A stretch of DNA of 64,000 bases from Photorhabdus australis DSM 17609 (GCF_000711895.1 NZ_JONO01000007.1:81432-145431); one strand, 5' to 3'; counted from the stretch's first letter, positions 1-9,039 are shown. A program made the numbers and translations. Notes: generated by a model from the sequence alone, not told the origin.

Positions 1-168
1 ATTACGACGTGCCGTTTTACGTAATAGCTTACGTAAAGTGCTTAAACCTTCCTGTGTAATAGCCGTTTGCCAGGTTCTATCACCTTTACGTTCAGCAAAT
101 TGATCCAGAATTCGGCGGGTTTCTGTTAGCGCGCGTTTGCTACATTGAGATACCAAGAGAATATTCAT
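1..168 (-). CDS. cas3: Cas2-3 fusion nuclease/helicase of type I-F CRISPR, 5' end only
   Basis: Only the first 56 codons lie in the window; the gene runs off the left edge. The N-terminus begins MNILLVSQCSKRALTETRR and continues with LDQFAERKGDRTWQTAIT, which I recognise as the Cas2-like N-terminal domain of type I-F Cas3 (Cas2-3 fusion). This protein unwinds and degrades DNA recruited by the Csy complex and, with Cas1, takes part in spacer acquisition. The start at 168 is supported by an AGGTGG ribosome site just upstream. It lies 17 bp behind the cas1 remnant, the usual cas1-cas2/3 order. The identification rests on remembered family sequence; the HD and helicase domains cannot be seen here. 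Confidence 0.82.
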   Translation of the reverse strand, partial: MNILLVSQCSKRALTETRRILDQFAERKGDRTWQTAITQEGLSTLRKLLRKTARRN

Positions 169-185
169 CGTACCACCTAACTCAG

Positions 186-419
186 TTATTGAGCGGTTGT
201 TTGTAAGGTATCAATCATAGTGTCCAATGCCTCAGATTTTTGAAATCCACTGATACAACATTGGCGAAATTTACAACACAGTGATTGTTTTCCCTCATTA
301 GTGACATATTCGACACAGCCACCATTAATTAATACTCTGCAATATTGCAGGTAATAAGTATTAGAGCGTTTGGAATGCGAAATCGTTTTGAGGTCACTTG
401 GAGAAAAGCTGTTTTCCAT
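186..419 (-). pseudogene. cas1: cas1 (type I-F) with large in-frame internal deletion
   Basis: The 77-residue frame joins the two ends of I-F Cas1. Residues 1-46 (SPSDLKTISHSKRSNTYYLQ, then VEYVTNEGKQS) match the Cas1 N-terminus, and residues 50-77 (KFRQCC, then EALDTMIDTLQTTAQ) match its C-terminus. Family members are about 325 residues long, so roughly 250 residues are missing, including the whole catalytic metal-binding core. The join lies near 270-284. Start at 419 follows an AGGTGG ribosome site, and the frame stays open to its stop 17 bp before cas3, so the deletion keeps translation into cas3 undisturbed. Cas1 is the integrase that adds spacers; this remnant should be unable to do so. 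A short but functional peptide is possible but I see no support for it. Confidence 0.85.
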
Positions 420-569
420 AAATAAGTACCACCTAAATAATTAATTTTACTTATGGTAAATATTATGCATAGATTTTACACAAGATGAAACATCACACAT
501 GTAAATCGAAATAATTTACAATTCTTTACCAATTTACAGCATGGGCCTTTACCGAACGAGAGTGATTAT
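420..569. other. AT-rich spacer between cas1 remnant and array trailer
   Basis: About 150 bp between the cas1 start and the trailer-end repeat. On the minus strand it must carry either the cas promoter or read-through from the array. A possible TATAAT-like hexamer lies around 460-470, but no clear pair of promoter boxes is seen. No ORF of note. Confidence 0.4.
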
Positions 570-1375
570 ATTCTAGGCTGCCTGTACGGCAGTACACGAT
601 TAGTTTCCATTAATGTATTTTCATTAATCTTTCTAAGCTGCCTGTACGGCAGTACACATTTCCCAACCGGGATTTCCGGCGCAAGAACGTTTCTAAGCTG
701 CCTGTACGGCAGTACACTCAAAATTAAAGAATGGACATAAAAAGCATCATTTCTAAGCTGCCTGTACGGCAGTACACATTTCCCAACCGGGATTTCCGGC
801 GCAAGAACGTTTCTAAGCTGCCTGTACGGCAGTACACTCAAAATTAAAGAATGGACATAAAAAGCATCATTTCTAAGCTGCCTGTACGGCAGTACACATT
901 ATCAGGGTTTGGATTTGCGAGCCGCATCCTTTCTAAGCTGCCTGTACGGCAGTACACAGTATATAGAGAGGGTGACAACAGTGACAGTATTTCTAAGCTG
1001 CCTGTACGGCAGTACACTAAAAAGCTGACTATTTTTCGCGGTCATAAACTTTCTAAGCTGCCTGTACGGCAGTACACTTGGCCAGAGGCACCCAAATAAA
1101 GCGAAAGTTTCTAAGCTGCCTGTACGGCAGTACACGTGTACTCGTCAAAGCGAAGCAAACCGGCGTGTTTCTAAGCTGCCTGTACGGCAGTACACAGGTC
1201 ACCGTTTAGGTTATCAGTCCGGGTTTTTTTCTAAGCTGCCTGTACGGCAGTACACCTCTAAATTTCTTTTCCCGCGTTGGATGGTAATTTCTAAGCTGCC
1301 TGTACGGCAGTACACACTCGCAAATAATCAGCGATACCTTTCATTGTTTTCTAAGCTGCCTGTACGGCAGTACAC
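570..1375 (-). CRISPR. Type I-F CRISPR array, 14 repeats, 13 spacers
   Basis: Fourteen 28-bp repeats start at 570, 630, 690, 750, 810, 870, 930, 990, 1050, 1108, 1168, 1228, 1288 and 1348. The repeat contains the palindrome CTGCCTGTACGGCAG, and on the minus strand ends in CTTAGAAA, the expected 5' handle of I-F crRNA, so the array is transcribed leftward. Spacers are 32 bp except 1078-1107 (30 bp). The copy at 570-597 is degenerate (CTAGG for CTAAG and a changed outer base), as is usual at the trailer end, which agrees with the direction. Spacers 658-689 and 778-809 are identical, as are 718-749 and 838-869, so a 120-bp block has been duplicated. The array lies upstream of, and on the same strand as, the cas genes. 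Confidence 0.97.
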
Positions 1376-1510
1376 TGTTGCATATTAACCTTAACCTACT
1401 GACGGTTAAAGTATATTTTAATAAAACAACGAAAAAACCCTTTTTTACAAGAGAAATAATATTCCATTGAAAATCAATAAATTAAAATCGCCCCTTAAAA
1501 AAGGGTCAAA
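1376..1510 (-). promoter_or_regulatory. CRISPR leader
   Basis: AT-rich sequence directly beyond the last perfect repeat, on the side opposite the degenerate one, so it should hold the promoter and integration signals of the leftward-transcribed array. The inference comes from repeat orientation and repeat decay. The rest of the gap to 1788 is also AT-rich; I see no gene in it. Confidence 0.6.
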
Positions 1511-1788
1511 AACCAGGGTGTAACAGAAACACTATATCTTAGTCAATGTAAGTACAAATTTAGGCAGAATTTAGAAATCACAGAAATAACCAAATTCGTT
1601 TTAACATATTGTAATAAATGTATAAATTAGATTTTAGAGCAGTGAATTCTGCTAAGCATTCATTTCAGGCATGATCTACATATTCGGAACCTGACGCAGT
1701 TTCCCGCCCGTTTAGTTTGGTAACTTAAATATTAACGTCAGACTCCTTTCATTCATTGACGGAATATCAAAGTAGCAAGCTGGAAAAA

Positions 1789-2184
1789 TTACTTTTCCAG
1801 CCCCAATCTTGGAATTTCAATTTTAGGGCAGCGATCCATCACAACCTCCACACCTGCTTTTTCTGCCAATTCTTTCGCCAGTTCGTTAATAACACCCAGT
1901 TGCAGCCAGAGTACTTTTGCTTTGATATTTATTGCTTCCCGAGCTATATCATAAGCAGCTTCAGCATGGCGAAATACATCCACCATATCAATAGGCTGAG
2001 TAATATCTGCCAACTGCCCATAAACGTGTTGCCCCAGCAGTGTCTGCCCAGCCAGTTTTGGGCTAACAGGAATAACTTCGTATCCTTGCCCCAATAAATA
2101 AGCCATAACTTTATAGCTCGGACGCTCAGCTTTTTCGCTGGCACCCACCAACGCAATAGTTTTCACCTGTTTCAATATGTCCAC
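1789..2184 (-). CDS. yccU: YccU-type CoA-binding protein
   Basis: A 131-residue Rossmann-fold protein of the CoA-binding family (E. coli YccU is 137 residues). It shows the N-terminal nucleotide-binding stretch [19 protein letters not shown], followed by YEVIPVSPK and the C-terminal [16 protein letters not shown] typical of the family. The start is GTG at 2184; an in-frame stop lies two codons upstream and no clear ribosome site is present, so the exact start is uncertain. It is divergent from mgsA, its neighbour in E. coli as well. The cellular role is not well defined; CoA or nucleotide binding is inferred from the fold. An inverted repeat (CTGGAAAA/TTTTCCAG, 1780-1799) overlaps the stop codon and may help end transcription. 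Confidence 0.9.
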   Translation of the reverse strand: MDILKQVKTIALVGASEKAERPSYKVMAYLLGQGYEVIPVSPKLAGQTLLGQHVYGQLADITQPIDMVDVFRHAEAAYDIAREAINIKAKVLWLQLGVINELAKELAEKAGVEVVMDRCPKIEIPRLGLEK

Positions 2185-2316
2185 AATTTGTTAATCATTC
2201 ATCTATCATTCCTTACAAATCCAGTATTTTTACCTTGTTTATTTATTACAGTGTATATGATAAACATTGTTATCAATTTACTATGATCGAAAATAACGAT
2301 TATCAAAGGTACCGCC

Positions 2317-2775
2317 ATGGAATTGACAGCCCGTACACTAGCAACCTCTAAAAATATAGCGCTTGTTGCACATGACCACTGCAAAACTTCTTTACTGACC
2401 TGGTCCAAAAATCATCAGGATTTACTTAAGAAACATAATTTATACGCTACCGGCACAACCGGTAATCTGATCCAGAATGAAACTGGATTGTCAGTCACCA
2501 GTATGCTTAGCGGACCAATGGGCGGAGATCAACAAATTGGTTCTCTAATTTCAGAAGGAAAAATTGATGTACTCATATTTTTTTGGGACCCACTTAATGC
2601 CGTTCCTCATGATCCTGATGTAAAAGCATTGCTGCGCCTCGCCGCAGTATGGAATATCCCTGTAGCAACAAATCTGGCAACTGCGGATTTTATTGTTAAT
2701 TCCCCATTGTTTTCTAAGACAGTAGATATTCAGATCCCCGATTATCAACACTATCTGAGTGAACGTCTGAAGTAA
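2317..2775 (+). CDS. mgsA: Methylglyoxal synthase
   Basis: Converts dihydroxyacetone phosphate to methylglyoxal plus phosphate, a cytosolic bypass of lower glycolysis that relieves sugar-phosphate stress. The 152-residue length equals E. coli MgsA. Visible features are H19-D20 in VAHDHC, the phosphate-binding TGTTGN at 46-50, the catalytic Asp71 in SGPMGGDQQ, and [20 protein letters not shown] near residue 95. It is monocistronic, divergent from yccU and convergent with helD. The 47-bp gap to helD shows no convincing terminator. Confidence 0.97.
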   Translation: MELTARTLATSKNIALVAHDHCKTSLLTWSKNHQDLLKKHNLYATGTTGNLIQNETGLSVTSMLSGPMGGDQQIGSLISEGKIDVLIFFWDPLNAVPHDPDVKALLRLAAVWNIPVATNLATADFIVNSPLFSKTVDIQIPDYQHYLSERLK

Positions 2776-2823
2776 GTCTTCACAATATTTATGGTTGAGC
2801 AATGTGTTCTCTTCAAAGATATC

Positions 2824-4878
2824 TTAAGGCTTGCGTTGAACAATTACCCCCAACCGCTCTAATTGGCGCACAAATATAGATGGATTTTTCTTATCCTGCA
2901 TCAACCACACCTGTTTCTTCGCCCGTGTTAATGCAACATATAAAAGACGGCGTTCCTCTGCATCAGGAAAATTTTCCAATTGCGGCAATAAAACCTGTTC
3001 CATCACTGACTCCCTTTCTAGTGCAGGAAAACCATCGTTCCCCTGATGTAATCCAAGAATAATCACATAATCTGCCTGTTGTCCTTTTGAAGCATAAATA
3101 GTCATAAATTCTATTTTAAGCTTAGGCCAACGGGTCGTTGCTTTTTTCAGTAATTCTGGTTTCAAGTGATGATAGCGAGCTAATAACAAAACAGTTTCCT
3201 GCTCTGTGACATAACCGCTCATTTTATTCAGCAAAGGTTCAAGCTGCTCTTTTGATAGGATTACAACTGATTTTTTGTTACCTTTAGTCAAACTATTAAG
3301 TGGCTTGTTTAACTGATTTGGGTTCTGTTGTACAAATGTGTTAGCAATCTCGCCAATGCGATCATTAAACCGATAAGAAGTATCCAGTACACATTCAGCC
3401 CTCTCACCAAAACAATCAGCAAACACAGTGGTCAATACTGACTCTGCACCACGGAAACGATAAATTGCCTGCCAATCATCTCCTACAGTAAACAAACAAC
3501 TTTGGCTATTTTGCGTCCGTAATGCGGTAAGCAATTTGGCCCTTAACGGTGAAATATCCTGAAACTCATCGACCATAATATGCTTCCACGGGCTAATAAA
3601 TCGTCCCTTCTCCAGAATATTAATTGCTTGATGAATCAATCCTGAATAATCAACGGCACACTCCGCTTTCAGTTCAGATTTCCACGCCTTTAATAAAGGC
3701 CCCATCAGGCGAATACGTTTTTGAAACAGATCCAGATACTCTCCCTGAGCCTGCTCAACCATAGTCTTTTGACTACCACCGTGCATACGCATTAATTCCA
3801 ACCAACGATCAAGCCTGTCAGACAAGCGGCTAACAAGCTGTTCATCGCACCAGAATTCCCCTTCCGGTATTTCCCATTTCAGCTCTTCTGTCAGCCATTC
3901 CCTCCAACCTTTGGCTTGTGCTTTCTTTTCTCTGCATTGTTGCTGCCAGTGTTTAATTAGAAAATTCCGTCTCTTTTGCCCATCAGTTTCTAATATACTA
4001 ATTTTGAGCGCCTTATTGCTCCCCTGTTGGATGATATGCATAGCCAAAGCATAAAATGTTTTCGCTTCAATACCTTTCACACCAAGACGAGCATGAATCC
4101 GTTCATTCATTTCATCTGCTGCTTGGTTATTAAACGCTAACAGTAATATCTGTTCGGGAATCGCCTGTTGGCGAAGTAACAACCAGCCTACCCTCGCTAC
4201 CAACACAGATGTTTTTCCACTACCAGCACCAGCAAGAATCCGTACTGAATTTTCACCGTTAACAATAGCCAAGCTCTGGGGAAGGCTTAAAGAAGACGTT
4301 TCTACCCGCTGAAAAAAATCACGATATTGCGCCAGCATATTCTCTGTCCATTGCTGATTCATCTTTTCAACGGATTTTTCTCCATTCTCAAGCCAATGTA
4401 GACAAATTTGATAGTCGTCCCGGCAATTATCAAATTTTTCCAGACGTTGTAATGGCAATGGTAAAGCCTGAAATGCTGCCTGAATCCGCTGTTGCAATTG
4501 GGATAAATCCGCTTTTTTAAACCAGCGATCCTGCTGTCCAATTTTATCGATTTCATTAACCTGAGTAGCCAGTACATTAGCACTAACAACACTCATTTCC
4601 TGACTCCATTTCTGCCATTCACCAAGCAAATAATGGTAAAAACGCTGTGTCTCCTGCCATTCAGTGCCATGAAGGCGAACTGCTTGTCCATCAAGCAGCT
4701 CAAATTCCAACTCACCCCAAACAATACCCCGTTTACACTGAATACCAATTAACTGATTAAATGGGATGAGGTATTGGTGCTTTTCACCACTGACTTCAAT
4801 ACCTGCATTCAGCAGTCGTACTCGGTTATAAGGGTGCTGAGCAAGACGTCGGCCAATTTGTGTTGCTTTAAGTTCCAT
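2824..4878 (-). CDS. helD: DNA helicase IV
   Basis: A UvrD/Rep-type superfamily 1 3'-5' DNA helicase of 684 residues, the same size as E. coli HelD. The N-terminal 200 residues are the HelD-specific domain. Walker A AGAGSGKT lies at 216-223, and the Walker B motif DEFQDISP follows near residue 440. GDDWQAIYRFRGAE and, near the C-terminus, ASKGQQADYVI and RRLLYVALTRAKK are further SF1 helicase motifs. It is thought to act in recombination and repair of chromosomal DNA. The ATG at 4878 gives an N-terminus aligning with E. coli (MELKATQIGRRLAQHPY). E. coli has yccF between helD and yccS; here only 119 bp separates them. Confidence 0.97.
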   Translation of the reverse strand: MELKATQIGRRLAQHPYNRVRLLNAGIEVSGEKHQYLIPFNQLIGIQCKRGIVWGELEFELLDGQAVRLHGTEWQETQRFYHYLLGEWQKWSQEMSVVSANVLATQVNEIDKIGQQDRWFKKADLSQLQQRIQAAFQALPLPLQRLEKFDNCRDDYQICLHWLENGEKSVEKMNQQWTENMLAQYRDFFQRVETSSLSLPQSLAIVNGENSVRILAGAGSGKTSVLVARVGWLLLRQQAIPEQILLLAFNNQAADEMNERIHARLGVKGIEAKTFYALAMHIIQQGSNKALKISILETDGQKRRNFLIKHWQQQCREKKAQAKGWREWLTEELKWEIPEGEFWCDEQLVSRLSDRLDRWLELMRMHGGSQKTMVEQAQGEYLDLFQKRIRLMGPLLKAWKSELKAECAVDYSGLIHQAINILEKGRFISPWKHIMVDEFQDISPLRAKLLTALRTQNSQSCLFTVGDDWQAIYRFRGAESVLTTVFADCFGERAECVLDTSYRFNDRIGEIANTFVQQNPNQLNKPLNSLTKGNKKSVVILSKEQLEPLLNKMSGYVTEQETVLLLARYHHLKPELLKKATTRWPKLKIEFMTIYASKGQQADYVIILGLHQGNDGFPALERESVMEQVLLPQLENFPDAEERRLLYVALTRAKKQVWLMQDKKNPSIFVRQLERLGVIVQRKP

Positions 4879-4997
4879 TATCGTAGCGCTATACCTGAAA
4901 AATAGTTGAACTATGTCTTATAAGGGTTTTTTATCACTAATAAACCTTATATCCTAATAGTTATTTATGGCCGTTATCATTACCTCAGAGGTATTTT

Positions 4998-7136
4998 GTG
5001 CTAACTGTTTTCTCCGGTCTGCGTCGTTTTCTTTATAACAGTCATCTTCTTTATTACACCCGTATCCTGATTGCCCTAACTGGAACAACGCTAGTACCTT
5101 GGTTTCTGGATAAAGAACCTAAAATAACCATACCACTGACTTTAGGTGTTGTTGCCGCAGCACTGGCCGACCTTGATGATCGTCTGATTGGCCGTTTACG
5201 CAATTTAATGATCACGCTAATTTCTTTCTTTATCGCCTCAATCTCGGTTGAATTACTATTCCCTTACCCTTGGCTATTTACCATCGGACTAGCGTTATCT
5301 ACTTGTAGTTTTATCTTACTGGGTGCACTTGGGCAACGCTATGCAACCATTGCATTTGGCGCGTTGCTGATTGCCATTTATACCATGTTAGGTACATCTA
5401 TTTTCCCGCTATGGTATCAGCAACCCCTATTACTGTTGATAGGTGCAGTTTGGTATAACCTGCTAACCCTCACCAACTATTTACTGTTCCCTATCCGCCC
5501 GTTACAAGACAATCTTGCACGTTGTTATCAGCAACTTTCAGCTTACCTTGATGCCAAAGCTAACCTGTTTGATCCTGATATAGAAGAAGGATACCAGCAA
5601 TCTGTCATCGACGTAGCAATGGCAAACCGTGCTTTAGTAAGCACACTGAATCAAACCAAAATCTCCTTATTAACCCGTCTGAAGGGAGATCGCGGCCAAC
5701 GTGAAACTCGTCGCACACTACATTATTACTTTGTTGCACAGGATATTCATGAACGAGCGAGTTCAGCTCATGTGAAGTACCAAAACCTGAGAAGTTCTTT
5801 CCGTTACAGTGATGTCCTGTTCCGGTTTCAACGCCTTCTTTCCATGCAAGCTCGTGCATGTGAACAAGTTGCTCAGTCAATCCTTTGGCACAAACAATAT
5901 CAGCATAGTCCACGTGTTGAACACGCTTTCAACTATCTGGAAAATTCGCTACAACAATTAAGTGAACAACAGAAATATAATCCCAAGATTAGCGCATTAT
6001 ACAATCTACTAAAAAACCTACGTGCGATTGACGCACAATTAACCGGCATTAGATCTGGACAATGCAATTTTACTAAAGAAAGAAGAGATGAAACTCAACT
6101 CTCTGATGAACCACTCACTGGCTTGCGCGATATCTGTCTAAGGATCAGTCGTCACCTGACACCACAATCCGCCCTATTCCGTCATGCAATCCGTATGTCC
6201 GTTTTACTGTGCTGTGGCTACGCTATGATTCAGTTACTGGATTTACAACGCGGATATTGGATTTTACTAACCAGCTTATTCGTTTGCCAACCCAATTACA
6301 GCGCAACCCGCCGCCGTTTGGCACTGAGAATAATAGGAACTGTTGCCGGGATATTAATCGGTTTACCAATCCTCTACTTCGTACCTTCTATTGAAGGGCA
6401 ATTGATACTGATGATCATCTCTGGTGTGCTATTCTTTGCCTTTCGTAATGTCCAGTATGCACACGCAACCTTATTTATCACATTACTGGTATTATTATGT
6501 TTCAATTTGTTAGGTGAAGGTTTTGACGTCGCATTACCAAGAATTTTTGATACATTAGTTGGTTGTGGTATCGCCTGGTTAGCGGTGAACTTCATCTGGC
6601 CAGACTGGAAATTCCGCCAATTACCACAAGTGATAAGCCGGACAATGAACACAAATTGCCGCTATCTTGACGCCATTTTAGCCCAATATTGCCAGGGAAA
6701 AGATAATGGATTGAGCTATCGAATTGCCCGCCGTGATGCTCACAATAGTGATGCAGAATTGGCATCAGTAATTTCAAACATGTCTGCTGAGCCGAAAAGT
6801 TATCGAACCTCTCAGGAAGAAGCGTTCCGACTACTGTGCCTAAATCACACAATGCTAAGTTATATCTCCACGCTGGGAGCACATCGGGATAAATTGGATA
6901 ACAAAGTTATTCTGGATATCCTTAACGACGTTATTTGTTATGTCGACTCAGCATTAAAACTAGTATCAATAGATGATGATAGAATTAAGCAAATACCTGT
7001 CAATATAGCGAAAAGAATTGAACAAGCCCTGTCAGAAGGAAACAATAAAGAACAATTGGTATTGCAGCAAACAAGTTTATTAATAGAGTTGCTACCCGAA
7101 CTCATTAATATCATTAAAAAAATTAATCAATTATAA
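4998..7136 (+). CDS. yccS: YccS, FUSC-family inner-membrane protein
   Basis: A 712-residue membrane protein (E. coli 720). Two blocks of hydrophobic helices (about residues 15-160 and 390-520) flank a large soluble region, the arrangement of the FUSC/YccS family, which includes aromatic-acid efflux components such as AaeB. Substrate is unknown. The start is GTG at 4998, with a CAGAGGT ribosome site 7 bp upstream. It is divergent from helD and convergent with sxy, and ends at a strong hairpin. Confidence 0.93.
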   Translation: MLTVFSGLRRFLYNSHLLYYTRILIALTGTTLVPWFLDKEPKITIPLTLGVVAAALADLDDRLIGRLRNLMITLISFFIASISVELLFPYPWLFTIGLALSTCSFILLGALGQRYATIAFGALLIAIYTMLGTSIFPLWYQQPLLLLIGAVWYNLLTLTNYLLFPIRPLQDNLARCYQQLSAYLDAKANLFDPDIEEGYQQSVIDVAMANRALVSTLNQTKISLLTRLKGDRGQRETRRTLHYYFVAQDIHERASSAHVKYQNLRSSFRYSDVLFRFQRLLSMQARACEQVAQSILWHKQYQHSPRVEHAFNYLENSLQQLSEQQKYNPKISALYNLLKNLRAIDAQLTGIRSGQCNFTKERRDETQLSDEPLTGLRDICLRISRHLTPQSALFRHAIRMSVLLCCGYAMIQLLDLQRGYWILLTSLFVCQPNYSATRRRLALRIIGTVAGILIGLPILYFVPSIEGQLILMIISGVLFFAFRNVQYAHATLFITLLVLLCFNLLGEGFDVALPRIFDTLVGCGIAWLAVNFIWPDWKFRQLPQVISRTMNTNCRYLDAILAQYCQGKDNGLSYRIARRDAHNSDAELASVISNMSAEPKSYRTSQEEAFRLLCLNHTMLSYISTLGAHRDKLDNKVILDILNDVICYVDSALKLVSIDDDRIKQIPVNIAKRIEQALSEGNNKEQLVLQQTSLLIELLPELINIIKKINQL

Positions 7137-7151
7137 CCCCATTAATATACT

Positions 7152-7173
7152 GGGGCAGCTGACTGCCCCTTTT
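7152..7173 (+). terminator. Rho-independent terminator of yccS
   Basis: GGGGCAG, loop CTGA, CTGCCCC, then TTTTA, directly after the yccS stop and before the convergent sxy stop. Confidence 0.85.
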
Positions 7174-7196
7174 ACTTAGCTGTTCACGATAAAAAT

Positions 7197-7799
7197 TTAA
7201 CAGACCAACTCTTTGTGCCAGCGTAATAAGTCATTACGAATTTTTACCGGTAAGACAGCTGAGTGACATCCTTCAATTGCACCAGCCAAGGCAAGTAACA
7301 AGCTAACATTACGTTTTCTTTTATATTGATGTAGTTTTAAATAACTGGCTTTCGCACCTAACAACCGTAAATCTTCAACTTTACATATTCCTACTTTCCA
7401 TAACTGACGTTCAAGAGACATCCCAAGGTTAGGCAAATCTTTTAAGCGCACTGGTACTTTCTTTTTACCCGCCACTTCAATCAACGAGTAGTGATAAGCT
7501 AAATAAGCATATTGAGACAACAACGCTTGATCTTGCCAAAGTGACTCACCAACTCGGTAATAACGCAAAGTTACAGGTACTCCTCTTTTCGAGTAAATAT
7601 AATTTTTCATTCCTCTGGCTTTAAATAACACTTCAGCATGACCATTTCCCCGTAAATACAATTCCCCATCAGCAATAATAGCAAACATAACCCCGTCAGC
7701 TAGCAGGCTGTAGCCGCCAAACTGCGGTTTCCTTGTCAATCTTCCAAACGAAGAAAAACCATTTTTGAGTTGAGTAAAACGTACCTCAGACAAAAACAT
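7197..7799 (-). CDS. sxy: Sxy/TfoX competence regulator
   Basis: A 200-residue TfoX-like protein that, in enterobacteria and Pasteurellaceae, works with CRP to switch on competence (CRP-S) genes. The N-terminal TfoX domain shows FGGYSLLADGVMFAIIADGE and LYLRGNG; the C-terminal domain shows LKDLPNLGMSLERQLWKVGI, a helix-hairpin-helix-like segment. I chose the ATG at 7799 over an upstream GTG at 7808 because GGAG sits 8 bp ahead of it. It lies between yccS and sulA as in E. coli. No DNA-uptake genes are visible near it, although the pilus locus elsewhere in the window is of the type IVb class, not the uptake class. Confidence 0.92.
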   Translation of the reverse strand: MFLSEVRFTQLKNGFSSFGRLTRKPQFGGYSLLADGVMFAIIADGELYLRGNGHAEVLFKARGMKNYIYSKRGVPVTLRYYRVGESLWQDQALLSQYAYLAYHYSLIEVAGKKKVPVRLKDLPNLGMSLERQLWKVGICKVEDLRLLGAKASYLKLHQYKRKRNVSLLLALAGAIEGCHSAVLPVKIRNDLLRWHKELVC

Positions 7800-8007
7800 A
7801 CAGATCACTCCATGAGTTTAGTGCAAATAAATCTTATATCCATAGATTTGTCCCAGTTATTAGTAAAATAGATAAGAGGAACAATCAATTGAAAACATAC
7901 GCAATCCAATTTTTTCTGCCAATGATTAAATGAACCTAAAGCGATTTATGATCAATATTTGCGAAGCTCTTTGAAAAAATAAACTTGATCTTAGCCTAAC
8001 ATGAAGA

Positions 8008-8027
8008 TACTGTATGTTCATACAGTT
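8008..8027 (+). promoter_or_regulatory. LexA box and promoter of sulA
   Basis: CTGTATGTTCATACAG at 8010-8025 fits the SOS consensus CTGT-N8-ACAG. A TTGATC box at 7985-7990 lies 17 bp before TACTGT (8008-8013), so LexA would cover the -10 element, as known for E. coli sulA. Confidence 0.92.
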
Positions 8028-8044
8028 ATTTGGCGAGGTTCATT

Positions 8045-8563
8045 ATGGGCATTCAATCATCCTGCGTTTACCCTTCTAAACATCAATCACCAGAAGGACA
8101 GCCATCACTCTTTACACAAGATAATTCAGTGGGAAGAAGTGGTATCGTGAGTGAATTGATTTATAGTGATAACCAATCTGTCATTAACCATATATTATTA
8201 CCTTTATTACGTAAGTCAGGGAATGAGTCCCGCTGGTTGTTATGGGTGAGTTCACACAAGAAATTGAGCCGCCAATGGTTAATTAACTCTGGATTACCTT
8301 TAGATAAAATTGTTCAATTAAATCATATCAACTCCATTACAACTGTAGACGCAATGGAAAGAGCATTAGCAAGTGGTAATTACAGTCTGGTACTTGGCTG
8401 GTTGCCTAAAGTATCAGAAAGAGATACGGTAAGATTGCAGTTTGCAGCGCAAAAAGGTAATGCATTGGGTTTTATTATGCGCCCACAAAATGTAAATAAA
8501 GAAACTGACTGTACTGAATCACAACCAAATTTACTAAAAATTCATTCTATTTACTATCATTGA
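8045..8563 (+). CDS. sulA: SOS cell-division inhibitor SulA
   Basis: A 172-residue protein (E. coli 169) that binds FtsZ and blocks Z-ring assembly during DNA damage, and is then removed by Lon. The central part shows LLPLLRKSGNESRWLLWVSS and KLSRQWLINSGLPLDKIVQL, characteristic of SulA's degenerate RecA-like fold. The start is ATG 8045, with GAGG 6 bp upstream; an upstream TTG at 8030 in frame would lie over the ribosome site. The LexA box just ahead confirms SOS control. Position beside sxy and ompA matches E. coli. Confidence 0.96.
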   Translation: MGIQSSCVYPSKHQSPEGQPSLFTQDNSVGRSGIVSELIYSDNQSVINHILLPLLRKSGNESRWLLWVSSHKKLSRQWLINSGLPLDKIVQLNHINSITTVDAMERALASGNYSLVLGWLPKVSERDTVRLQFAAQKGNALGFIMRPQNVNKETDCTESQPNLLKIHSIYYH

Positions 8564-8934
8564 CCAAAACCAAGGATTATCCCAACATCCTATAACACAA
8601 AATAACCAATTTAGGCCAAAAACTACTAATCACAATTAAAATCAATTAATTAATATAGGATTAGTTGTAAAGAATAGTAAAGTTTTTCTAAAATAACGCA
8701 TTGTCTTTTAAATTTTTTACGCTATTAATCAAAGGCCACTTGTAACTTTTTAACTTCGTTGTAGACTTTACATCATTAAAGACTACTGCACTTAGTATTC
8801 TTGTATTGTTTGGTTAACTAGTTTGCGAAGGTACAGTATTCTTAAACTGAGTTTTTAATCAATATGGCTAATAGCCTATCTCAGTAGATGTAAGTAATTA
8901 GTGCGGGCCGTTTTTGTGAATATGAGGATGAATA
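8564..8934. other. sulA-ompA intergenic region
   Basis: AT-rich non-coding DNA. The ompA promoter must lie here or just downstream; I could not place its boxes with confidence. No gene seen before the small ORF at 8935. Confidence 0.5.
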
Positions 8935-9039
8935 ATGAACATGGATAGTTCGCAGAATATCAGAGCGTACATGCAGTACGAGAAGCTTGAACGCGACTCA
9001 AGTTCGCTCTTTAATAATTACAAAGAATGGCAAATGTAA
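8935..9039 (+). CDS. Possible 34-residue small ORF in the ompA leader
   Basis: ATG at 8935 with AGGAT 6-8 bp upstream opens a 34-codon frame, starting MNMDSSQNIRAYMQYEKLER and ending NNYKEWQM. It is charged, has no signal peptide or membrane segment, and ends 82 bp before ompA. It could be a leader peptide on the long ompA mRNA or a free small protein. I do not recognise a family. The ribosome site and soluble, non-repetitive sequence are the only support. Confidence 0.35.
   Translation: MNMDSSQNIRAYMQYEKLERDSSSLFNNYKEWQM

Noticed and set aside
566..1135. Three open frames of 77-91 codons across the CRISPR array on both strands
   Set aside because: They translate the repeats (recurring VLPYRQL and SKLPVRQYT units) and are artefacts of the 60-bp periodicity.
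2199..2408. 69-codon minus frame in the yccU-mgsA gap
   Set aside because: Antisense shadow over the mgsA start and promoter region.
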